Shown here one piece after another: positions 8,178 through 13,456 of a DNA stretch of 13,456 bases (position 1 is the first letter of the stretch; each line of letters starts with the position of its first letter). Made by a program: the position numbers and the translations under genes. Below the pieces are notes generated by a model. It saw nothing but the letters and a program-made list of their open reading frames with translations, ran no database searches and was not told where the DNA came from. The stretch comes from Victivallales bacterium. Its GTDB lineage: Bacteria > Verrucomicrobiota > Lentisphaeria > Oligosphaerales > Oligosphaeraceae. The stretch lies in assembly GCA_017543165.1 (NCBI GenBank), contig JAFYGL010000165.1:1-13456 (forward strand). The letters run 5' to 3'.

Positions 8178-9065
8178 ATGGATGAAGCAAGCAAAAACAC
8201 ACGCGTAAGGACAATCTACAAATTAAGCAGGCTCGCCAAGACAGCACTGCCCCTTGCCGCCTGGCGTGAAACTCCGCTCGTATCGCATACGCGGCCTCAT
8301 ACACATGACTGCTATGAGATGATTTTCATTCAGGACGGCACTGGCTGGTGCGCCATAAACGGGCACCAATTCACCATGTTGTACGGCGATGTCTTTATTC
8401 TCACGCCAGGGGATGTGCATGAGTTCTGTCATCGCCATGAGATGCATTTCTATAATCTAATGTTCTCGACCGCTCTTCTGAACGGACATGAGGCGACCCT
8501 ACTTGAAACACTGCTGAACCATCCAGGAAAATACACATGCGATGGCCACGTGACGGAGCAGCTTCTTCACCTGCTAAACAAGCTCTGTGTGGAATTGCAG
8601 GAGACAACATCCCCGCAAACCGAACTCTCTGCGCACGGGATTTTTCTTGAAATCATGGCGCTTCTCGTCAGGGGCACAGCAGGGCCGCGAGCACCCGACC
8701 ACAATTTGGGCGAGGAGAAGCGCACGGAACACCTTCAGAACATACTGTCGGTTTCCCCATACCAGAAGATTGAACTGCAGCAGATTGCGCAGGAACTTGG
8801 TGTCAGCCGTGATTACGCAGGAAAACTAGTTAGGAAGGTCACAGGCATGTCTCTGGGCGAATACATGAGAGTGCGCCGAATAGAACATTCCCTTCATGAA
8901 TTGGCGGATACATCCAAAACCATCACGGAGATTGCCATCTCCCTGGGATTCTATGACAGTGCCTTCTTCAACAAGCAATTCCATCGGGTGATGGGATGTT
9001 CGCCCAAGGAGTACCGAACGCGCATCCGCCTCGCCGTTGGAAAAGAGCCTCCAAAGGCAAAGTGA
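8178..9065 (+). CDS. AraC family transcriptional regulator with cupin sensor domain
   Basis: The 295-residue protein is predicted to sense a sugar and control the divergent glycosidase operon. The N-terminal cupin-like barrel (about 25-110) includes HTH (41-43), YEMIFIQDGTG and GDVHEF (78-83), typical of the AraC_binding fold. The C-terminal AraC DNA-binding domain (about 185-285) has two helix-turn-helix units. The first is around IELQQIAQELGVSRDYAGKLVRK (198-220), the second around ITEIAISLGFYDSAFFNKQFHRV (249-271), ending with the classic GCSPKEYR (273-280). Family membership is very clear. An in-frame stop just upstream fixes the start at 8178, although no good ribosome site is seen. It is convergent with the metallopeptidase-like gene on its right, with a 102-base gap that shows no clear terminator. 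Whether it activates or represses, and its ligand, cannot be read from sequence. Confidence 0.95.
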   Translation: MDEASKNTRVRTIYKLSRLAKTALPLAAWRETPLVSHTRPHTHDCYEMIFIQDGTGWCAINGHQFTMLYGDVFILTPGDVHEFCHRHEMHFYNLMFSTALLNGHEATLLETLLNHPGKYTCDGHVTEQLLHLLNKLCVELQETTSPQTELSAHGIFLEIMALLVRGTAGPRAPDHNLGEEKRTEHLQNILSVSPYQKIELQQIAQELGVSRDYAGKLVRKVTGMSLGEYMRVRRIEHSLHELADTSKTITEIAISLGFYDSAFFNKQFHRVMGCSPKEYRTRIRLAVGKEPPKAK

Positions 9066-9167
9066 AACTGCACAAAAATGCAATGCTTACGCCTCGTGGG
9101 GGAAACATGGATATTCTTATAGGCTCCGTCATTGCCCCTCATGTGAAACAAATCCATTCAGTAAGCG

Positions 9168-10046
9168 CTACCGCACTTCCCATTGCCGCAGTATAATTGC
9201 CCGCGCAGTTTTTGGCGCAGCCAAGTTATCTGGAATAGTTCCATTTGCCAGCGCATCTATCTCATCGTCACTGCAGCGGAACAGCACTTTCGTTGCGTTC
9301 TGGCCGTATTTAGCCTCCAATGTGGAATGTGCCCTGGCCATGCGCCTGCGCAGTTTCCAGTAGCGCAGCATAAGCCAGGCAAGGACGATTGGAGGCAGCA
9401 ACCAGAAAATCCACATGGGCAGTTGTATCAGGAAGATATTGCAGATCTGCGCAAGAAGCAGGACAAATGTGGAGCCCAGCAGCAAAAAACTGTCCCACTG
9501 GCTTAAAAATATGCCGCCGATATACTTTCTGAACGAGGATTGTGACGTGCAGTATGCAAAGGTTTCCTCGTATGCATTGGACATAAGAGGCGCACGTGCC
9601 ACATGGCACATCTCATGCGCAATAAGTTCGTCCCGCCCGTAGAGGAGCCAGCGCTGGCTGTTTTTGAAGCTGCGCCTGATGATGAACATTGCAAAGAAGT
9701 CAGGCAAAAATGAAAACGAGCATCCGCCAAACAATAATGAGAAACTGGGATTTATGAAGAATGCGGGCACCCAGTCCGCCTCAAAGCCAAACAGCTCCAG
9801 GCATTGCGCATTGGCGCTGTCAAAGAAAGAGGGCCTGATGCGGTCTTTGGAGACCACATCAATGCCCTCGATTTCATAATGCCCGTCCTTGGACAAGGCC
9901 TCCTCCATCGCGCCGATATTGCGCTGGAGTTTCCTTATTCGGGCAAGATATTCCTCCACGCTTTCACCTGCGCTGGCCAGAAGCCCCCGTCTGTCCAGCG
10001 CAAGCAGCGTTTCAGGCTTGTCGTCTATGCGAAATCCAACTTGCAC
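9168..10046 (-). CDS. Membrane protein with HExxH metallopeptidase motif, coupled to rho
   Basis: I do not recognise the family of this 292-residue protein. ELIAHEMCHVAR (140-151) contains HEMCH, a zinc-metallopeptidase HExxH motif (H144, E145, H148). EETFAY follows 12 residues later, so E160 or E161 could be the third zinc ligand, as in gluzincins such as M48. Two strong hydrophobic segments (about 185-208 and 210-228) follow the motif and end in a basic stretch (RYWKLRRRMAR). A hydrophobic stretch at 93-123 is less certainly a membrane segment. The N-terminal 60 residues look helical and charged. The start is GTG at 10046. Its AAGGA ribosome site (10055-10059) overlaps the rho stop codon (10058-10060), 11 bases away, so translation is probably coupled to rho. 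Peptidase activity is inferred from the motif; the substrate is unknown. Confidence 0.75.
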   Translation of the reverse strand: MQVGFRIDDKPETLLALDRRGLLASAGESVEEYLARIRKLQRNIGAMEEALSKDGHYEIEGIDVVSKDRIRPSFFDSANAQCLELFGFEADWVPAFFINPSFSLLFGGCSFSFLPDFFAMFIIRRSFKNSQRWLLYGRDELIAHEMCHVARAPLMSNAYEETFAYCTSQSSFRKYIGGIFLSQWDSFLLLGSTFVLLLAQICNIFLIQLPMWIFWLLPPIVLAWLMLRYWKLRRRMARAHSTLEAKYGQNATKVLFRCSDDEIDALANGTIPDNLAAPKTARAIILRQWEVR

Positions 10047-10057
10047 AGACCTTTTCC

Positions 10058-12019
10058 TTATTCTTCATCTTCCTTTGGCATCTTGAGCGAAAGCAGGAAT
10101 TCAATGTTGGACTTGAATTTCTTCAGGCGCTTAAGCAGCTCGTCCATTGCCTCCGTGCTTGTAAGTGCACAGAATGCGCGGCGCAATGCCCAGAGCCTCT
10201 TCAGCTCGTCCTCGTGCACCAGAAGTTCCTCTCGCCTGGTGCCGCTGGCCTCCACATCGATGGCGGGGTACAGTCTCTTGTCCACCAGATGATGGTCCAG
10301 GCGCAGTTCCATGTTACCCGTGCCCTTGAATTCCTCGAATATGACCTCGTCCATCTTGCTGCCAGTATCCACCAGCGCAGTGGCGATGATGGTGAGGCTG
10401 CCGCCGTTTTCAATGTTGCGAGCCGCGCCGAAGAAGCGCTTCGGCTTGTGCAGCGCGTTGGAATCCACACCGCCAGACAGGATGCGCCCGCTCTGGGGCT
10501 GCAAGGTATTGTACGCCCTGGCAAGCCTGGTTATGGAATCCAGCATGATAAGCACATGCTTTCCATGCTCGACCATGCGCTTCGCCTTCTCAATCACCAT
10601 CTCCGCCACCTGGACATGCTTTTCAGGTGTCTCGTCAAATGTGGAACTTACCACTTCCGCCTTGACCTCACGCTTCATGTCCGTCACTTCCTCGGGACGC
10701 TCGTCAATCAGCATGATAATGACCTCCACGTCGGGGTCGTTGGCAATGATGCTGTTGGCAATCTTCTGCATTATCACGGTCTTGCCAGTGCGCGGGCCAG
10801 CCACAATCAGACCACGCTGCCCACGGCCGATGGGAGTGACCATGTCGATTACGCGAGTGGACATCTCCTCGGGGTCATGCTCCAAAATGAAGCGCTTTGT
10901 GGGGAAATACGGTGTCAGCTGCTCAAATGGGGTGATATGCTTCTTGCGTTCAGGGTCGTCGCCGTTGATGGTCTCTATGCTCATCAGCGAGAAGCACTGC
11001 TCCACAATCGTGGGCTGCCTCATTCTGCCGACGACAGTGTCGCCAGTCTTCAGCAAATATTTCTTGATCATGGCTGGGCTTACGAAGATGTCCTCGCAGT
11101 CGATGGTATAGCTCTTGCGTATCCCGCGCAGGAAGCCGAAGCCGTCGCCCAGTATCTGCAACACGCCGCGCACCTCGATGTAGATGCCTGGGTCCGCGCC
11201 ATAATAACGGGCGGCATGAAGCAGTATCTCCAGGCGGCTGGCTGTTTCCACATTCTCCATGTTGAGCTTCTGGCCAAGTGCAAGCATGTCATCCTTGCCC
11301 AGGCGCTGCATATCCTCGAACTTGATGCGCCTGGGTTCGGCAATGCCAGATTCCTCCATGCGCTGCCTCTCACTTTCGCTGAAGCGCTCCATTTCCCTGA
11401 TGTCGTCAATGCGCGGATTCCTGTTCGTGTAGTCGATAGGCCCCTTGCTGCTGCGACGGCGATTCCTCTGGTTGCGCTGCATTGCCATCTTGTTGCGCCC
11501 GCCGTTCTCCGAAAGCTCGCCTTCCTCGCCTGGCTGGCGCATGTTGGAACTGCGCATCATAGTGCCGTTGGCGGGGCGGCGCAGACCTGTGTTGCCCCCT
11601 TGGTTGCGGTACATCGTATTCCTCATGTTGTTCTGCTGGCGATAGGCGGAGCCCACATTGCGGTATCCCATGCCATCCTGCCCCATTGCCTCGCGTGGCT
11701 GGGCAGCGGATTGGAAGCCTGGCTGCACATTCGGCCTGGAATAAGGCCTGTTTTCATAGCCTTCTGGTGCCTCGGTCATGGTGCGCGGCTGCAAGTCCCG
11801 CCTTAAAAAACGCGGCACATATTCATTTCTTTGAGGTGGCTGCTCAAAATTGTCCGCTGGCGGCGCCACTGGTTCAGGTGCAGGCGGTGGAACCACCGCG
11901 CCCGCTTCCTGAGACATGGCGGTACTTGCCTTGGGTGGCCTGCCCCTGCGTCTCTTGATTGGAGCCTCCCCGTCGTTTTGGGGCGCACTGCTCAAAGGTG
12001 TGTCATCATCGTAATTCAT
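10058..12019 (-). CDS. rho: Transcription termination factor Rho with long disordered N-terminal extension
   Basis: Rho is the hexameric RNA helicase/translocase that ends transcription at unstructured C-rich RNA. The protein has 653 residues, versus about 420 in E. coli. Residues 1-205 are an extra, low-complexity region with an AT-hook-like KRRRGRPPK (22-30), a Pro-rich segment (about 44-62) and an Arg/Asn/Gln/Met/Gly-rich stretch (about 78-200). The usual parts follow: Rho_N (about 231-272), the cold-shock RNA-binding domain with GDGFGF (291-296), Walker A AGPRTGKT (407-414), Walker B VLIMLD (489-494), and the LSGGVD loop (514-519). The start is the ATG at 12019, with AGG 5 bases upstream; a GTG at 12025 is in frame but would overlap that site. 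The gene lies 106 bases after coaE, an adjacency also known in Chlamydia. Confidence 0.97.
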   Translation of the reverse strand: MNYDDDTPLSSAPQNDGEAPIKRRRGRPPKASTAMSQEAGAVVPPPAPEPVAPPADNFEQPPQRNEYVPRFLRRDLQPRTMTEAPEGYENRPYSRPNVQPGFQSAAQPREAMGQDGMGYRNVGSAYRQQNNMRNTMYRNQGGNTGLRRPANGTMMRSSNMRQPGEEGELSENGGRNKMAMQRNQRNRRRSSKGPIDYTNRNPRIDDIREMERFSESERQRMEESGIAEPRRIKFEDMQRLGKDDMLALGQKLNMENVETASRLEILLHAARYYGADPGIYIEVRGVLQILGDGFGFLRGIRKSYTIDCEDIFVSPAMIKKYLLKTGDTVVGRMRQPTIVEQCFSLMSIETINGDDPERKKHITPFEQLTPYFPTKRFILEHDPEEMSTRVIDMVTPIGRGQRGLIVAGPRTGKTVIMQKIANSIIANDPDVEVIIMLIDERPEEVTDMKREVKAEVVSSTFDETPEKHVQVAEMVIEKAKRMVEHGKHVLIMLDSITRLARAYNTLQPQSGRILSGGVDSNALHKPKRFFGAARNIENGGSLTIIATALVDTGSKMDEVIFEEFKGTGNMELRLDHHLVDKRLYPAIDVEASGTRREELLVHEDELKRLWALRRAFCALTSTEAMDELLKRLKKFKSNIEFLLSLKMPKEDEE

Positions 12020-12056
12020 TTTCACCTGATTAATTTATTGCTTTAATATCTTTGAT

Positions 12057-12070
12057 GAGGCTTTTGCCTC
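12057..12070 (-). promoter_or_regulatory. Small hairpin in the rho leader
   Basis: GAGGC (12057-12061) and GCCTC (12066-12070) form a perfect 5-bp stem with a 4-base loop, 37 bases upstream of the rho ATG. No T-run follows on the minus strand, so it is not a standard terminator. It could influence rho translation or leader attenuation, but it is short enough to be chance. Confidence 0.25.
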
Positions 12071-12125
12071 TGACGCGACATCAATGCCGCATTTTGTGGA
12101 AAAACTCAATGTGGATGGCTCTGTT

Positions 12126-12713
12126 TCAGCAAGTGGAGGCTGTTATGCCAAGAGCATCCAGCAAATACCTGCACTGCCTGGCAAGGCAATCCCAGTCACA
12201 ATCCGTAATTACCGCATAATCGGCCCTGGCCATTTTTTCATCCATGGAAATCTGGCTTTCCAGACGTCTTCTGATTTCATTGTCATCCCAGCCGCGCTGC
12301 CGCAACCGAGAATACTGCACGTCTTTCGGGCACCATACCGCCACCACCGCATCGCAGTCCTTTTCCCAGCCGCCCTCGTACAAAAGAGGTATGGCGCAGA
12401 ACAGCGTCTTCCCGCGGGAAAGCTCCCGTATCTCCCTGCGTGCCAGCGGATGAAGCAATGCATTCAGCCATTCCAGTTCAGAATGCCTGGTGAAGACAAT
12501 GCCCGCAACAGCTGCCCTGGAGATGCGCCCATCGTCCAGCAATATGCCTTTTCCCCAGCGTTCCACCATACGGAGATATGCCTCTCGCTTGGGTTCGTAC
12601 AGATTGTGGGCAATGTCGTCTGCGTCAGCAGTTGATTGGCCAAGTGCAAGGAATTGATGCATCAGCGTGGTCTTTCCAGCGCCAATGCCGCCAGTGACAG
12701 CTATCAATGCCAT
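12126..12713 (-). CDS. coaE: Dephospho-CoA kinase
   Basis: This cytoplasmic enzyme phosphorylates the 3'-hydroxyl of dephospho-CoA with ATP, the last step of coenzyme A synthesis. The 195-residue length is normal for the family. The P-loop is GGIGAGKT (8-15). DADDIAH (30-36) matches the family's D-A-D motif near the substrate. LLHPLARREI (86-95) and IPLLYEGGWE (108-117) are the expected CoA-binding and core motifs. RLRQRGWDDNEIRRRLESQ (136-154) is the arginine-rich lid. Near the C-terminus, ADYAVITD (164-171) sits where the family usually has a D-x-x-I-x-N motif. The ATG at 12713 has only a weak upstream GGA. It is followed by rho on the same strand with a 106-base gap and no clear terminator, so co-transcription of coaE, rho and the membrane peptidase-like gene is plausible. 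Confidence 0.96.
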   Translation of the reverse strand: MALIAVTGGIGAGKTTLMHQFLALGQSTADADDIAHNLYEPKREAYLRMVERWGKGILLDDGRISRAAVAGIVFTRHSELEWLNALLHPLARREIRELSRGKTLFCAIPLLYEGGWEKDCDAVVAVWCPKDVQYSRLRQRGWDDNEIRRRLESQISMDEKMARADYAVITDCDWDCLARQCRYLLDALGITASTC

Positions 12714-12939
12714 CTGATTCTATTCCAGAAAGTCGTGGGAAATTGCAGGCTAGTTTAATTTTCGAATGCAATGATATTCCATTAAAGGGCCTGCACGGTG
12801 ATTGACAGGCATTCACAAGACCTGCCATCAAAAACTGGTGCATAATTTAAGACAAATACGTATTATTGCAAATTTGCAGGACGAATATCCCAGCGGAAAA
12901 CGGCAATGGATTCACCTGATGATATTATTTGCACGGCGC
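12714..12939. promoter_or_regulatory. coaE upstream region with adjacent perfect palindromes
   Basis: This gap separates coaE from the lipoprotein terminator, and no convincing gene is visible in it; together with the terminator and trailer up to 13018 it is a gene-free stretch of about 300 bases. Two perfect palindromes lie close together: AATACGTATT (12855-12864) and TGCAAATTTGCA (12867-12878). On the minus strand, TTGCAA (complement of 12866-12871 or the overlapping region) with a TAAATT 16 bases on is a weak promoter candidate for coaE. A 74-codon plus-strand frame here runs through the terminator and is judged spurious. Confidence 0.35.
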
Positions 12940-12972
12940 AAAAAAGGCCAGAGACCTATAAAGTCCCTGGCC
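12940..12972 (-). terminator. Rho-independent terminator of the lipoprotein gene
   Basis: GGCCAGAGAC (12946-12955) and GTCCCTGGCC (12963-12972) form a 10-bp stem with one A/C mismatch and a 7-base loop. On the minus strand the hairpin is followed directly by TTTTTT (complement of 12940-12945), and it begins 46 bases after the lipoprotein stop codon. The plus strand has only a weak CTTTCTC tail, so minus-strand use is favoured. Confidence 0.82.
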
Positions 12973-13018
12973 CTTTCTCACGGCAGGCATTCCCGCCGTC
13001 TAATGCCGCTCCCAAATC

Positions 13019-13216
13019 TTATTTGAGACCAGCGTCCTTTGCTGCCTTGTCGACATCTTTTGCCGCCTTGTCAGCTGCCTTGCCAGCGTCTTTCTCAACT
13101 TTCTTGAGATCGTCCTTGAGCTGTTCTGTCGCGCTCTTCTCTTTGCAGGATGTCATCATGAACATGCCAGAGCATGCGAGGAGGACGCAGAGGAAATACC
13201 TGAATGTGTTTTTCAT
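13019..13216 (-). CDS. Small lysine/alanine-rich lipoprotein
   Basis: The product is 65 residues. A basic start (MKNTFR) and hydrophobic core lead to MTSC (21-24), a lipobox variant with methionine in place of the usual leucine. C24 should be the lipidated cysteine, so the mature protein is about 42 residues. The rest is strongly helical and charged. It contains two exact-spaced heptads, DKAAKDV (49-55) and DKAAKDA (56-62), preceded by EKDAGKA (41-47), suggesting a short coiled coil or amphipathic helix. Such small Lys/Ala-rich lipoproteins occur in many envelopes; the precise role is unknown. No clear Shine-Dalgarno site precedes the ATG at 13216. It has its own terminator and a possible promoter about 120-150 bases upstream, so it looks like a single-gene unit. 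The short length and clear lipobox-like signal make it a likely real gene. Confidence 0.78.
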   Translation of the reverse strand: MKNTFRYFLCVLLACSGMFMMTSCKEKSATEQLKDDLKKVEKDAGKAADKAAKDVDKAAKDAGLK

Positions 13217-13251
13217 GGTTGCGTGTTGTAATTTTTAGATTGTTTATAAAT

Positions 13252-13267
13252 GCCGCCACTCGGCGGC
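13252..13267. repeat. GC-rich hairpin in the lipoprotein leader
   Basis: GCCGCC (13252-13257) and GGCGGC (13262-13267) form a perfect 6-bp stem with a 4-base loop, 35 bases upstream of the lipoprotein start. It could be a leader structure of that gene or stabilise its mRNA. On neither strand is it followed by a proper T-run, so it is not called a terminator. Confidence 0.4.
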
Positions 13268-13335
13268 CCACTTCTTTTCAAGATTGTCCTTGGTACAATT
13301 TCTCACATCTAGAACAACTTAAAAGTCAAACGCAT

Positions 13336-13363
13336 ACTTTACAGCCCCTCTCATAAATGTCAA
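13336..13363 (-). promoter_or_regulatory. Candidate sigma70-type promoter for the lipoprotein gene
   Basis: On the minus strand a consensus TTGACA (complement of 13358-13363) is followed after 16 bases by TAAAGT (complement of 13336-13341). This would start transcription near 13329 and give a leader of about 113 bases. The -35 box is half of the palindrome TGTCAATTTGACA (13358-13370). Its other half gives a plus-strand TTGACA with CAAAAT 17 bases on. Pattern match only. Confidence 0.4.
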
Positions 13364-13431
13364 TTTGACAGCCCGCAAATTAGTTCCCAAAATATTCAAA
13401 AATGTAAGCGGTCAGCACCTTTTTGCAGGGA

Positions 13432-13456
13432 GCAAAGGGACCAAAGGGACGAAGGG
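13432..13456. repeat. Start of a 9-nt tandem repeat at the window edge
   Basis: From about 13432 the sequence repeats with a 9-base period: GCAAAGGGA, CCAAAGGGA, then CGAAGGG at the edge with one base missing or altered. About two and a half units are visible and the array may continue beyond the window. Purine-rich, non-coding here. Confidence 0.5.

Noticed and set aside
9066..9167. Possible bidirectional terminator between the convergent AraC and membrane protein genes
   Set aside because: Only a weak GGGG/CCCC pairing over a long loop is visible and there is no T-run on either strand.
10214..11806. 530-codon plus-strand open frame opposite rho
   Set aside because: It lies entirely within rho on the other strand, has no recognisable domain, and its His/Leu/Val-rich composition is what the complement of the rho codons would give.
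12802..13026. 74-codon plus-strand frame upstream of the lipoprotein stop
   Set aside because: It runs through the palindromes and a strong minus-strand terminator, has no ribosome site, and its sequence resembles no family.
1..13456. Signs of a mobile element, phage or CRISPR array
   Set aside because: No transposase, integrase, terminal inverted repeats, tRNA with attachment site or spaced direct repeats were seen.

Overview
The window looks like a chromosomal segment from a Lentisphaerota (PVC group, Victivallis-like) bacterium. This is inferred from its gene content, not from a database search. The signs are a type II secretion-style pseudopilin with an H-X9-DG motif next to an AraC regulator and large glycoside hydrolases, and a coaE-rho pair, an adjacency also found in Chlamydia.

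Left two thirds (1-9065): a glycan-degradation locus. An AraC/cupin regulator (8178-9065, +) faces a minus-strand operon. That operon encodes a pseudopilin (7322-7969), an exported 975-residue multidomain glycosidase (4377-7304), a cytoplasmic GH20-like hexosaminidase (2897-4336) and a cytoplasmic GH78 alpha-L-rhamnosidase-like enzyme (553-2799). The first two genes are tightly coupled. A Rho-independent terminator sits between the GH20 and GH78 genes, so GH78 probably depends on read-through. A further minus-strand gene starts at 208 and runs off the left edge. The 208-nt gap between the divergent genes carries an imperfect inverted repeat that is a good operator candidate. Together the genes suggest regulated attack on a rhamnose- and amino-sugar-containing glycan: one enzyme outside the cytoplasm and two that finish oligosaccharides inside. 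No transporter is visible, so uptake must be encoded elsewhere.

Right third (9168-13456): mostly housekeeping genes, all on the minus strand. In transcription order they are a small lysine/alanine-rich lipoprotein (13019-13216) with its own terminator, dephospho-CoA kinase coaE (12126-12713), transcription terminator rho (10058-12019) with a long disordered, AT-hook-bearing N-terminal extension, and an unrecognised membrane protein with an HEMCH metalloprotease motif (9168-10046). The start signals of the last gene overlap the rho stop codon. The extreme right edge begins a 9-nt tandem repeat.

No phage, insertion sequence, CRISPR array, tRNA or rRNA is visible. The least ordinary items are the rho-coupled putative membrane metallopeptidase, the extended Rho, and the pseudopilin-glycosidase operon with its internal terminator.
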